A stretch of DNA of 64,000 bases from JBHELB01 sp041859045 (GCA_041859045.1 JBHELB010000057.1:256011-320010), one strand, 5' to 3'; shown: positions 8,545 to 16,961, numbered from the stretch's first letter. Numbers and translations: made by a program. Notes: generated from the sequence alone by a model not told the origin.

Positions 8545-8573
8545 AGTATAGCGGGTGAACGAGGGAGTTCCAA
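8545..8573 (-). promoter_or_regulatory. Sigma70-type promoter of nagB-lrgA-lrgB
   Basis: On the minus strand TTGGAA (8568-8573) and TATACT (8545-8550) are separated by 17 bases. This gives a leader of roughly 35-40 nt before the nagB GTG. The -10 box matches consensus at 5 of 6 positions and the -35 at 4 of 6. Confidence 0.6.
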
Positions 8574-8852
8574 GAACGCGGTGAGGAAATGAGACAATCG
8601 GTGAGTACAAGCAAGGCGCGTCGCCACTATGCAGTGGGACGCGCCTCGAACTTTGGCAGCCGGCCGGGTATCGCCGCAGGGCGAGGGGCAGGGCCGCCGA
8701 CTCCTTGCTTCGCCAGCCATCCGGCGAAGGCATCGGACCATTTTCCCGTCACTCGTTGCTCGCGCGAACGAGCGGCATCCTGGGTTGTACCACGAAAACG
8801 GCAATAACGCAAATCTGTCGTGTAACTTATTCTTGTAAAATGAGTTAAGCGA
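8574..8852. other. Structured intergenic region with strong stem-loops, no convincing gene
   Basis: This stretch separates the histidine kinase stop from the nagB promoter. It contains three strong hairpins: GGCGCGTC/GACGCGCC with an inner CCACT/AGTGG (about 8614-8643), CTTCGCC/GGCGAAG (about 8709-8729) and GCTCG/CGAGC (about 8757-8772). Short frames exist on both strands but have no ribosome binding site or recognisable protein. It lies upstream of the nagB promoter, so it is not the nagB leader. Either a decayed gene or an unrecognised small RNA is possible. Confidence 0.4.
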
Positions 8853-9986
8853 CTATGCTTTTCGGGTGGGGCGCATCAGATGGACGGTGAACGTGGTACC
8901 GATGCCGGGCTCGCTGTGAGTATCCACGTCACCTTGGTATAGCGCAGCGACTTTCTTGACGGTGGAGAGGCCCAGGCCACTGCCGAGAATGTTTCGGGTC
9001 TTCTCGTTCTTCACTCGATAGAAATCGGAGAAGAGACGCGAGGATTCATCGGAGGTCATGCCGATGCCGGTATCGGAAACGGCGATACGCACTTCGCTCC
9101 CGGTGTCTTCAAGGCGCACGTCGACCCGTCCGCCGTCTCGATTGTATTTGACCGCGTTGGTGACGAGATTGTTGAAGATGATGTCGATTTCACCGCGATC
9201 ACAGGCAAGCACAATGGGGGCGGCTGCGTGAAGCTCCAACGTGATACCCCTTGGATCGGCTTCCGGAAGGACGGATTCGATGGCGGTCTGCGCGGCTTCG
9301 CGGAGATCGACTTCGGCGATCTCTCGTTTCTTCAAGCCGGACTCGATACGCGTGAGGTCTAGGAGGTCATTGATCATTTTGCGCATATAGTTCGTACGCG
9401 TGATGCAGCGCCGAATGATGTCCTCTTCCGTGACCGGGTCTTGCGGGATGCTGCGGTCGGCCAAGACATTCAGGTAGCCTTCGACGGCGTTAAGAGGCGC
9501 CTTGAGTTCATGCGCAAGCACGGAGAGGAACTGAAAGCGGACTTGGTGCTTCTCCTGCGCAAGTTTGCGGGCGTGACGCGCCAGGAGGAGGTGCTCCGCC
9601 GCTTTCTGGATAACGCTCTTCAACTCCGCCGGAGTGAACGGTTTCGGCAAGTAGTCGTATGAGCCCATCTTGGTGACGCGGACGGCGGTTTCAATCGTGG
9701 CATAGGCAGTGATCATGATGACGAGCGTGTCGAGCTTCATTGCCGCGACGCGATCGAGCACCTCGAGCCCACTGATGCCGGGGAGTTTGTGATCGAGCAA
9801 CAAGATATCGGGAGCGGCCCCCTCGATCATCGAGAGGGCCTGCTCTCCGGTCTCCGCTTGCGAGACGTCAAAGCCGGCTTCACACCCGGCCTCGCGTACG
9901 ACCACGACGAAATCCCGCAATGCGCGCGCCACGCCCGCGCGCATGCCCAGTTCGTCGTCGCACACGAGTACCGTGAGCCGTTCCAT
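8853..9986 (-). CDS. REC-histidine kinase hybrid (response-regulator-like sensor kinase)
   Basis: A 377-aa protein with an N-terminal receiver domain (DD at residues 10-11, phospho-acceptor D65 in LLLDHKLPG, K115 in YLPKPF), a short linker, a HisKA domain (VLAHELKAPLNAVEGY, H159) and a HATPase domain (NNLVTNAVKYN, DTGIGM, GSGLGLS). It has no transmembrane or PAS segment, so it is cytoplasmic and its input is probably phosphate arriving at D65. It is the last gene of the hydrogenase operon, 52 bases after a stand-alone receiver. The likely flow is sensor kinase to receiver proteins to this kinase. No DNA-binding output is encoded in the operon. Confidence 0.88.
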   Translation of the reverse strand: MERLTVLVCDDELGMRAGVARALRDFVVVVREAGCEAGFDVSQAETGEQALSMIEGAAPDILLLDHKLPGISGLEVLDRVAAMKLDTLVIMITAYATIETAVRVTKMGSYDYLPKPFTPAELKSVIQKAAEHLLLARHARKLAQEKHQVRFQFLSVLAHELKAPLNAVEGYLNVLADRSIPQDPVTEEDIIRRCITRTNYMRKMINDLLDLTRIESGLKKREIAEVDLREAAQTAIESVLPEADPRGITLELHAAAPIVLACDRGEIDIIFNNLVTNAVKYNRDGGRVDVRLEDTGSEVRIAVSDTGIGMTSDESSRLFSDFYRVKNEKTRNILGSGLGLSTVKKVAALYQGDVDTHSEPGIGTTFTVHLMRPTRKA

Positions 9987-10038
9987 GCTTCCCGTCCCCC
10001 TTGAGGGGCCGCGCCGCGGCCCTCACGCCAGGCAGTCG

Positions 10039-10449
10039 TTAGTCTTGGAGCAGCCGATCGATTTCGCGCTTCAGTTGCTCGAATCGAATCGGCTTCGACA
10101 GCAAGACGTCCGCTTTGACCCAGGCACGCTCTTCCTCGGTCGAAGCGTCAAAGTCGATCCCCGTTTCACTCGCGACGCCGGTCACCATAATCACCGGCAG
10201 ATCCGGCCATTTCTTCTTCAGAAAATAGCAGAGTGAAAACCCGGCGTCGACATATTCGATCATGAGATCCACGATCGCGATATCCGGCCGCCCTTTGTTC
10301 ATCAACGCCTTCGCCTGCTCTGCAGTCGCCGCCTCAATGACCTTGAAGCCGGAGGCCTCAAGCTGAAGACGCTGCTGATAGAGAAAGTCGCTGTCGTCGT
10401 CCACCACGAGTACCGTTCGTTGCATCTGCTCTACTTCCTTCGTCTGCAT
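10039..10449 (-). CDS. Stand-alone response regulator (receiver domain only)
   Basis: A 136-aa CheY-like domain with acidic cluster VVDDDSD (residues 16-21), phospho-acceptor D61 in AIVDLMIEY and conserved Lys in LLSKPIRFEQL. There is no output domain. ATG 10425 (MQRTVLVVDDD) is an alternative start giving 128 aa. An insertion around DFDASTEEERAW lengthens the alpha4-beta5 region. It sits between an H-cluster-like sensor kinase and a REC-kinase hybrid and is the natural phosphate acceptor for the former. Confidence 0.88.
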   Translation of the reverse strand: MQTKEVEQMQRTVLVVDDDSDFLYQQRLQLEASGFKVIEAATAEQAKALMNKGRPDIAIVDLMIEYVDAGFSLCYFLKKKWPDLPVIMVTGVASETGIDFDASTEEERAWVKADVLLSKPIRFEQLKREIDRLLQD

Positions 10450-10495
10450 TCCGCTCCTTTATTACGTCGGCCCGCACGGGCCGTTGGGTAACGCA

Positions 10496-12517
10496 CTATT
10501 CGGACACGCCCGCCTGCACCCCGGATTTGGGCAGGGTGACGGTAAAGGTCGTGCCTGTTGGGCCCTGTTCCGGGTCCGTGTTTGTGGTCAACTGAATCGT
10601 GCCACGATGCATCTTCACAATGCCATAGGTGATTGCCAAACCAAGCCCCGTCCCCTTTCCCACTTCTTTGGTCGTGAAAAAGGGATCGAAAACCTTGGAC
10701 GCAAACTCTTTCGGCACTCCGGTGCCGGTGTCGCTCACGATCAACACGATCTCATGGTCCGTTTCCCGGGTGCGAAGGGTGAGTTGCCCCCCGTTCGGCA
10801 TCGCGGCATACGCGTTGCTCATGAGATTGGTGAGCACCTGCAATATCTGATCGCAATCAAGGTCCGCATGGCCGTCCTGAATCTCGTGCTGGATGGCGAG
10901 TGTGATGTTTGACGGCGCCGGGTTCAAGCGCACGGCGTTCGCCAACAGCTCACGCACGTCCGCAGGCTCGAGGTCCACTTTGTTTTGACGCGCAAAGTGG
11001 AGCAGATCGGAAACGATTCGCTTGCAGCGCTCCGCCTGCTCGCTGATCATGTTGAGGTCTTCGTTCAGACCACTATCGCCGCGTCGTTGGGACTCTTCGA
11101 GCAACAGATGCGCATACATCAGCACGACGCCGAGCGGATTGTTCAGCTCGTGCGCAATGCCCGCGGCGAGTTGCCCCATGCTCGCGAGCTTCTCGGAGTG
11201 CAACAGCGCCTCTTGCGTTTCGGCCAAACGCCCATTGGATACCGCCAGGTCTTGCACCGTGCTGCGCAGCTTTTCAATAGTAAACGGCAGGCACATTTCC
11301 GGCTCGGCAAGTTCCTTGTAAATCGCGATAGCGTGCTCGCGGCACGTATCGTAACCGCATGCGCCGCAATTGAGTTCATCCTCGGGACGCAGCTTGTTCA
11401 TCCGGGCCATAATCTTCGCCAAGTCGCCGAACGACGGAACCGGGATGCGTCGATCCAGCGACGTGAACCCGCGATTCAGGTCAAGGTTCGAGTAGGTCTC
11501 CATGTGGTCCCACCACTTCACCTTGTCCAGCGCAGCTACCCGGCGACGAGCGTATTGACTCACGCGGCCACGCCGCACGAACAGCGAAGCCTGCGTGGTC
11601 ATGCCCGCGCCCATGATGCAGCCGTTGCAGCACAGGACCTCTAGAAGGCGCACGGGCAGCGACTCGTCTTCGAATTCCTCGATTGCCTGCACGAAGGCTG
11701 TGTGCCCTTCAATCGCCACGACCTCGGCGGACAACAGGTCTTCCTCAATGGAAGAAGCCTGAAGCAGTCCACGCGTCAGCGGAAACAATGCGCCATAGCT
11801 GCCGTGGGGCGGGTCAAACTCGCTCGGGGCGGCTTGGTCCGAGGTCAAACCACGCTCGGCGAACATGCGGCGTAGTTCTACAAACGTCAACGCGGCATCG
11901 ACCTCGCGCGGCAGGGCAGGATGAAGCGCTTCGGCTTTCTTGGCAATGCACGGTCCAATAAAGACGACTTTGGTATCGGGACCATGAACCGCGTGAATCA
12001 CACGTGCGGTCGCCACCATCGGCGACACCATCGGTGCAAGCGATGGAATAAGCCCAGGGTGATATCGCTCGACATAGCCCACAATCGCCGGGCATGTCGT
12101 GGCGATATAGCGGGCCTTGGAGTCTGTCTCAAGTAATCGGCGATAGCGCGCCGCGACCAAGTCCGCGCCAAACGAAACCTCGTGCACATAAGCGAATCCA
12201 ATCGTGCGCAACAGCCCCACGAGACGTCCATATTCATACGACGAAAATTCCGCGGGGAAACTCGGCGCAAGGCATGCCGCCACCGGCGTTCCGCTCTGAA
12301 GCAGGGCCAGCACATCCTCAATGGAACTATGCACTTCTTTGGCATGTTGACTGCACACGCGCACGCAGTTACCGCAGGCGATGCAACGGTCCGCGAGGAT
12401 TAGCGCCTGGCCTTCGGCGATGCGGATGGCCTTCGCCGGGCAATCGCGCACGCAGGTATAGCATACCCGGCACTCCTTGCTCGTCGTGACCAGCTCTATG
12501 TGCTTCTCGGCCTTCAC
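10496..12517 (-). CDS. Sensor histidine kinase with [FeFe]-hydrogenase-like (H-cluster-like) input domain
   Basis: About 673 aa from GTG 12517, which has GAGGAA about 7 bases upstream; the longer frame to 12592 begins with an Arg-rich stretch. Domains: two [4Fe-4S] ferredoxin motifs (C16xxC19xxC22xxxC26P, then CIACGNCVRVC); a hydrogenase large-subunit-like domain with ATTCPAIVGYVERYHP (C142), GPCIAKKAEA and CCNGC (about 295-299); a CGACGYDTC iron-sulfur motif (about 386-394); a HisKA domain with AAGIAHELNNPLG (His about 456); and a HATPase domain (DTGTGVP, GTGLGLAI). The chain has no membrane segment. It probably senses H2 or ferredoxin redox state rather than turning over H2, because the catalytic loops deviate from those of the neighbouring HydA. 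It is followed by a receiver and a hybrid kinase. Confidence 0.88.
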   Translation of the reverse strand: MKAEKHIELVTTSKECRVCYTCVRDCPAKAIRIAEGQALILADRCIACGNCVRVCSQHAKEVHSSIEDVLALLQSGTPVAACLAPSFPAEFSSYEYGRLVGLLRTIGFAYVHEVSFGADLVAARYRRLLETDSKARYIATTCPAIVGYVERYHPGLIPSLAPMVSPMVATARVIHAVHGPDTKVVFIGPCIAKKAEALHPALPREVDAALTFVELRRMFAERGLTSDQAAPSEFDPPHGSYGALFPLTRGLLQASSIEEDLLSAEVVAIEGHTAFVQAIEEFEDESLPVRLLEVLCCNGCIMGAGMTTQASLFVRRGRVSQYARRRVAALDKVKWWDHMETYSNLDLNRGFTSLDRRIPVPSFGDLAKIMARMNKLRPEDELNCGACGYDTCREHAIAIYKELAEPEMCLPFTIEKLRSTVQDLAVSNGRLAETQEALLHSEKLASMGQLAAGIAHELNNPLGVVLMYAHLLLEESQRRGDSGLNEDLNMISEQAERCKRIVSDLLHFARQNKVDLEPADVRELLANAVRLNPAPSNITLAIQHEIQDGHADLDCDQILQVLTNLMSNAYAAMPNGGQLTLRTRETDHEIVLIVSDTGTGVPKEFASKVFDPFFTTKEVGKGTGLGLAITYGIVKMHRGTIQLTTNTDPEQGPTGTTFTVTLPKSGVQAGVSE

Positions 12518-12559
12518 CCATCGTTCCTCGGCGCATGGTGCGCGTACGGAGCATTGGCC

Positions 12560-12590
12560 GCGGCGGGAACGAACAGCTCGATCCCGCCGC
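12560..12590 (-). other. Intercistronic hairpin between hydA and the sensor kinase gene
   Basis: A perfect 9-bp GC stem (GCGGCGGGA / TCCCGCCGC) with a 13-base loop lies in the 84-base gap after the hydA stop. No U tract follows on the minus strand, so full termination is unlikely. It could stabilise the upstream message or set the ratio of enzyme to sensor. Confidence 0.45.
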
Positions 12591-12601
12591 ATGCCGTCAG
12601 A

Positions 12602-14329
12602 CTATAGCAACACTTCCCGCTTCGCGTAATGCGTGTGCAGAAGGTGGTGGCTCTTCTCGCCCAAGGGTTCGCCCAAGAACTCCTTGTAGAGCCGCTGAAT
12701 GGAGGTGTTCGAGTGCGAAGTGCGCACAGGCTCGTCGCGGTCGATCGCGTACAGCGCCTGCATGCGCTCGCGGACGGCGTCCATGTCGGTCGAATACGGC
12801 TGTCCGCCGCCGTTGATGCACCCGCCCGGGCAGGTCATCACTTCGATGAAGTGGACCTCGCGGCGGCCTTCGCGCACTTCCTTCAAGAGCGCGTTGGCGT
12901 TTCCGAGTCCGCTCACCACGGCGACTTTCACCTCGAGTCCATCCACGTTCACCGCCGCCTCTTTCACGCCGGTGAGCCCGCGAACGGCCTCAACCTTGAG
13001 GTTCTCGAGTTCGCGGCCGGTGATCATGTGATGCGCGGTGCGAATGGCGGCTTCCATCACGCCGCCCGAGGCGCCGAAAATCTTGCCCGCGGTGCTGCGC
13101 TCGCCGAAGGGCGTATCCGCCCCTTCCGGCTGCAACGACGCGAACTGAATCCCGCGCATGCGGATGAAGCGAGCCAATTCGCGCGTCGTCAACACCGCAT
13201 CCACGTCCGCGACATTTTCATGCAGCATTTCCGGGCGGCGCGCCTCGAACTTCTTGGCCGTGCAGGGCATGATCGACACGCAGAAGATGTTCTCCGGATC
13301 GATTCCCTCGCGCTCGGCGAAGTAACTCTTGATGATCGCGCCCAGCATCTGCTGCGGGCTCTTGCAGGTGCTCAGGTTCGGCATGAAATCGGGGTGGAAT
13401 TCTTCCACGTACTTGATCCAGCCGGGCGAACAACTCGTCATCATCGGCAACGCCCCGCCGTTCTTCACGCGGTGCACGAACTCCGACGCTTCTTCCATGA
13501 TGGTCAGGTCAGCGCTGAAGCTGGTATCGAATACTTTATCGAATCCCAACTGGCGCAAGGCGGCATTGAGAAGTCCGTTCGTATCCAAGCCCGGTTTCAA
13601 GCCGAATTCCTCGCCGATCGTCACGGAAACGGCCGGAGCATGCTGAACCACCACGATCTTTTTCGGGTCTTTCAACGCATTGACAACCGCTTTGAGGGCG
13701 CTCTGTTCGCGTAGCGCGCCCGTGGGGCACGCGACAATGCACTGACCGCAGTTGATGCAGCTCGAAACGTTCAAGCCCTCGTCAAACGCCGTACCAATAT
13801 GCGTCTGGCTGCCGCGGCCCACGAAGTCGATCGCGGAAACGCCTTGAACCTCTTCGCAGACGCGCACGCACTTGCCGCAGAGCACGCACTTCGCGGGATC
13901 GCGGACGATCGACGGGCTGGAAAGGTCTTCTTTGACCGCCGTCTTTGTGCCGGCATAGCGGCGCTGGCGCACGCCGAGTTCCGACGCCAGCGATTGCAGG
14001 TCGCACTGATTGTTGCGCACGCAGTACAAGCAGTCATCGGGGTGATTCGACAGCAGCAGCTCGATGATGGTCTTCCGGGCCAGAATCGCGCGGGGCGAGT
14101 GGCTCTCGACTTTCATTCCGTCGCTCACCGGGCACGAGCAACTCGGCACGAGACCGGGGCGTCCCTCCACTTCCACGACGCACATACGGCACGCGCCGCT
14201 GGGCAGCAGGCCTTCCATATGGCACAAGGTCGGCACGTCGATACCGGCCCGACGCATCACTGTCAGCAGGGTTTCCCCGGGCTTCGCTTTGACCGGCCGT
14301 TTGTTGACTTCAATCGTGATCATCTTCAT
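12602..14329 (-). CDS. hydA: [FeFe] hydrogenase catalytic subunit HydA (multimeric NAD-linked type)
   Basis: A 575-aa protein. Order: [2Fe-2S] plant-type domain (CHMEGLLPSGACRMC...C, residues about 35-70), a Cys/His [4Fe-4S] segment (HPDDCLYCVRNNQC), two ferredoxin clusters (CVLCGKCVRVC and CINCGQCIVACP), then the H-cluster domain with TSCSPGW, IMPCTAKKFEARRPE and EVMTCPGGCINGGGQP, followed by the small C-terminal segment ending HTHYAKREVLL. This is the architecture of the catalytic subunit of trimeric HydABC/Hnd enzymes, which exchange electrons between H2, ferredoxin and NAD(P)H, often by electron bifurcation. L1 reads TSCSPGW rather than the commoner TSCCPGW. It is encoded with HydB and HydC behind a Rex-type operator. 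No maturase (HydEFG) genes are in the window. Confidence 0.95.
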   Translation of the reverse strand: MKMITIEVNKRPVKAKPGETLLTVMRRAGIDVPTLCHMEGLLPSGACRMCVVEVEGRPGLVPSCSCPVSDGMKVESHSPRAILARKTIIELLLSNHPDDCLYCVRNNQCDLQSLASELGVRQRRYAGTKTAVKEDLSSPSIVRDPAKCVLCGKCVRVCEEVQGVSAIDFVGRGSQTHIGTAFDEGLNVSSCINCGQCIVACPTGALREQSALKAVVNALKDPKKIVVVQHAPAVSVTIGEEFGLKPGLDTNGLLNAALRQLGFDKVFDTSFSADLTIMEEASEFVHRVKNGGALPMMTSCSPGWIKYVEEFHPDFMPNLSTCKSPQQMLGAIIKSYFAEREGIDPENIFCVSIMPCTAKKFEARRPEMLHENVADVDAVLTTRELARFIRMRGIQFASLQPEGADTPFGERSTAGKIFGASGGVMEAAIRTAHHMITGRELENLKVEAVRGLTGVKEAAVNVDGLEVKVAVVSGLGNANALLKEVREGRREVHFIEVMTCPGGCINGGGQPYSTDMDAVRERMQALYAIDRDEPVRTSHSNTSIQRLYKEFLGEPLGEKSHHLLHTHYAKREVLL

Positions 14330-14365
14330 TTATCCTTCACTGCGCGTTGTCCGGCGCGGTTATGG

Positions 14366-16474
14366 TTACTTACTGCGGAACAACGTGCGGCCACGGTTCC
14401 AGCCGTTGAACACACTGGCAGCGAACACGCCCTGTACCGAGCCGCCTTCTTCCGCTTGCGTCTCCGAAGCAGGAACCGCCAACGAAATCGCCTTCGTCGG
14501 ACACGCATCGACACAGGTGGCGCAACCAATGCAACGGTCCGCAACGATGTAGTGCGTACGCCGCGCCATGCCCACGATGGCCCCTTCGGCCGGACAACGC
14601 GACGCGCACAGACCGCAGCCGTCGCAGATCTCGGGGTCGATCTGGAACGTGCGCAGTTCCTGGCACACGCCGGAAGGACAACGCCGCTCGTAAATATGCG
14701 CCTCGTATTCGTCACGGAACCAACGCAACGTGCTCAAGATGGGATTGGGAGCCGTCTGCCCCAACCCGCACAGGCTCGTGTCTTTGATTACCCGCGCTAA
14801 GCGTTCGAGGTACAGCACGCCCTGGAAACGCTCCAGCGCTTCATTGCCTGTCTCGCCACGGCGGCCCCGCACGATTCGCTGAAGAATCTCGAGCATGCGG
14901 CGCGTCCCCTCGCGACAGGGAATGCACTTGCCGCAACTCTCGCGCTGGATGAACTCCATGAAGTACTTGGCCACGTCGACCATGCAGTTCGTGTCGTCCA
15001 TCACCACCAGACCGCCGGAGCCCATCATCGCGCCCACGGTCTTAAGGGTCTCATAGTCCACTTTAATGTCGAGGTGCTGCGTCGGAATACAGCCGCCCGA
15101 CGGACCGCCGATTTGAACCGCCTTGTACTGACGTCCATCGGGAATGCCGCCGCCGATATCGAACACGACTTGGCGAATCGTGGTGCCCATCGCGACTTCG
15201 ACGAGTCCCGTCCGGCTGACTTTGCCGCTCAGCGCAAACACTTTGGTGCCCTTGCTGGTCTCGGTGCCAATCGAAGCGAACCAGTCCGCGCCGCGCAGGA
15301 GGATCGACGGCACGTTGGCGAAGGTCTCAACGTTGTTGAGCACGGTTGGCTTCTCGAAAAGCCCCTTCACCGCAGGGAATGGCGGACGCGGACGCGGCAT
15401 GCCGCGTTTGCCCTCGATGGAGTTGAGCAGGGCGGTTTCTTCGCCGCAGACGAATGCGCCTGCGCCCTGTTTGATGATGATGTCGAGCGTAAACCCGCTG
15501 TCGAGAATGTTCTCGCCCAGCAGCCCGTATTCTTTGGCCTGTGCGATGGCATCGTGCAGACGGCGAATCGCCAGCGGATACTCGGCGCGAATGTAGACAT
15601 ACGCCTTGCTCGCGCCGATCGCGTACGCGCCGATCGCCATGCCTTCGATCAACTGGTGCGGCGAGCCTTCGATCACCGCGCGATCCATGAACGCGCCCGG
15701 ATCGCCTTCGTCCGCGTTGCACACCAGGTATTTCTGATGGCTCTCGGTCTGTTGCGCGAACTTCCACTTCGTGCCGGTGGGGAAACCGCCGCCCCCACGT
15801 CCCCGCAAGCCGCTTTTCTCAACCGACTCGCAGACTTCTTTCGGCGTCATGCCGCGCAGGACGTTCGCCAAGGCCTTGTAACCGCCGAACGCCAGATACT
15901 CGTCGATGCTCGACGGGTCAATGATACCGCAGTTGGCGAGCACGAAGCGGGTCTGCGGGGCGAAGAAGGGGTGTTCATCCAAAAACGGCACGCTGGGCCA
16001 CGGTTTCAGTGTCTTGCTACGCATCTGTCCCAGCAAACGATCGCTGGGAATCTTCCCGTCAAGCACGGCGTCAAGCAACCCTGTAACAACGTCCGCAGTC
16101 ACGCCCTGGAACGAGACGCGCGTGCGCCCCGGAAGCTGGATATCCACCAGCGGCTCGGCCGAGCATAAGCCTATGCAGCCGACCTCGATGAGGTCCGCGT
16201 CGATGTCTTTTTTCGCCAGGTACTCGCGCACGACGCGCAGCGTCTTTCCCGCGCCCGCGCCCAGTCCGCAGGTCCCCGCGCCGACAAAGATCGCCGTCTT
16301 AGTAACCTGCTCGCGCCGCAGCTCGGCCATCCGCTGCTGACGCGCCTCACGGCAGGCATCGTTGCTGTGGCAAATGGGGCCTTCCACCAGGCAGTGAATG
16401 AGATCCGGACAAGCCTTTTCCATTCCGTGCCAACATTCAGTGCAACACTGTGCGTCCACAAAACTACTGCTCAT
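14366..16474 (-). CDS. hydB: NADH-binding subunit HydB (NuoF-like) of [FeFe] hydrogenase
   Basis: About 702 aa from ATG 16474, which overlaps hydC by 11 bases and has GGAG upstream. Domains: a cysteine-rich N-terminal extension (C10, C11, C14, C22, C28, C35, C41); a thioredoxin-like [2Fe-2S] domain (GAGTCGLGAGAGK ... VGCIGLCSAEP); the NuoF core with FMN/NADH motifs LRGRGGGGFPTGTKW and NADEGDPGAFMDR; the SLBB part; the [4Fe-4S] motif ESCGKCIPCREGT; and two C-terminal ferredoxin clusters (CDGCGLCASRCP, CIGCATCVDACP). This diaphorase subunit carries electrons between NAD(H) and the HydA clusters. The thioredoxin domain plus the C-terminal double cluster is typical of bifurcating-type HydB. Confidence 0.94.
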   Translation of the reverse strand: MSSSFVDAQCCTECWHGMEKACPDLIHCLVEGPICHSNDACREARQQRMAELRREQVTKTAIFVGAGTCGLGAGAGKTLRVVREYLAKKDIDADLIEVGCIGLCSAEPLVDIQLPGRTRVSFQGVTADVVTGLLDAVLDGKIPSDRLLGQMRSKTLKPWPSVPFLDEHPFFAPQTRFVLANCGIIDPSSIDEYLAFGGYKALANVLRGMTPKEVCESVEKSGLRGRGGGGFPTGTKWKFAQQTESHQKYLVCNADEGDPGAFMDRAVIEGSPHQLIEGMAIGAYAIGASKAYVYIRAEYPLAIRRLHDAIAQAKEYGLLGENILDSGFTLDIIIKQGAGAFVCGEETALLNSIEGKRGMPRPRPPFPAVKGLFEKPTVLNNVETFANVPSILLRGADWFASIGTETSKGTKVFALSGKVSRTGLVEVAMGTTIRQVVFDIGGGIPDGRQYKAVQIGGPSGGCIPTQHLDIKVDYETLKTVGAMMGSGGLVVMDDTNCMVDVAKYFMEFIQRESCGKCIPCREGTRRMLEILQRIVRGRRGETGNEALERFQGVLYLERLARVIKDTSLCGLGQTAPNPILSTLRWFRDEYEAHIYERRCPSGVCQELRTFQIDPEICDGCGLCASRCPAEGAIVGMARRTHYIVADRCIGCATCVDACPTKAISLAVPASETQAEEGGSVQGVFAASVFNGWNRGRTLFRSK

Positions 16475-16961
16475 CGTTCTCCGCCTCTTCACGGTAGGTG
16501 TTGATGATTTCACGAACCTTCGCCGGGGTCAGGTTGGCGAAGAACTCCCCATTGATACAGATCACCGGCGCCAAACCGCACGCCCCGATGCACGCCACCA
16601 CTTCGAGACTGAACATCCCGTCGCGGGTCGTCTCACCCGCGGCAACGTTCAGTTCCTGACGCAGCGCGTCGAACACCGCGAGCGATCCCTTGACGTGACA
16701 GGCCGTACCGCGACACACCTGCACGTGGTTCCGCCCGAGCGGCTGAAAACGGAATTGGTTGTAGAACGTTGCCACACCGTAAATCTTGCTCGCGGGCAGG
16801 CTCAGATGTTCCCCGATCTGCACGATCGCGCTGCGCGATAGATAGCCGTGGGTGTCTTGCACCTCCTGCATGATGGGGATCAGCGCGTCTCGCTTGGCCT
16901 CGGGATACTTCTCGAGGATCGGGGCGATGTCCGCGACAGGTTCGCTTACTGCATTTGCCAT
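16464..16961 (-). CDS. hydC: [2Fe-2S] subunit HydC (NuoE-like) of [FeFe] hydrogenase
   Basis: A 165-aa NuoE-type subunit. The helical N-terminal half (PEAKRDALIPIMQEVQDTHG, YGVATFYNQF) is followed by the thioredoxin-like [2Fe-2S] site, CRGTACHVKG and CIGACGLAP. It bridges HydB electron transfer. Its start lies inside the rex 3' end (16-base overlap) with AAGGAA upstream, and its stop overlaps hydB, so rex-hydC-hydB are translationally coupled. Confidence 0.94.
   Translation of the reverse strand: MANAVSEPVADIAPILEKYPEAKRDALIPIMQEVQDTHGYLSRSAIVQIGEHLSLPASKIYGVATFYNQFRFQPLGRNHVQVCRGTACHVKGSLAVFDALRQELNVAAGETTRDGMFSLEVVACIGACGLAPVICINGEFFANLTPAKVREIINTYREEAENDEQ

Noticed and set aside
8600..8800. 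Possible cobalamin riboswitch or other known structured RNA
   Set aside because: A GGGAAAA and a CCACTG-like string are present on the minus strand but not in the order or spacing of the cobalamin core, and the region lies upstream of the nagB promoter.
8627..8812. Short frames on both strands in the structured region
   Set aside because: No ribosome binding site and no family; base pairing explains the composition better than coding.
10496..12517. Calling the H-cluster-like kinase a second hydrogenase
   Set aside because: The L1 loop lacks TSC(C/S)PGW, L2 has GPC instead of MPC, L3 is shortened to CCNGC, and the chain continues into a complete histidine kinase.
12629..13714. A long plus-strand frame (361 codons) opposite hydA
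   Set aside because: It is the antisense shadow of hydA; the translation is His/Arg/Ala-rich and lacks any domain, while the minus strand encodes a textbook hydrogenase.
13799..14800. A long plus-strand frame opposite hydA/hydB
   Set aside because: Antisense shadow of two clear genes.
15074..16168. A long plus-strand frame opposite hydB
   Set aside because: Antisense shadow; composition typical of a reverse frame in GC-rich DNA.
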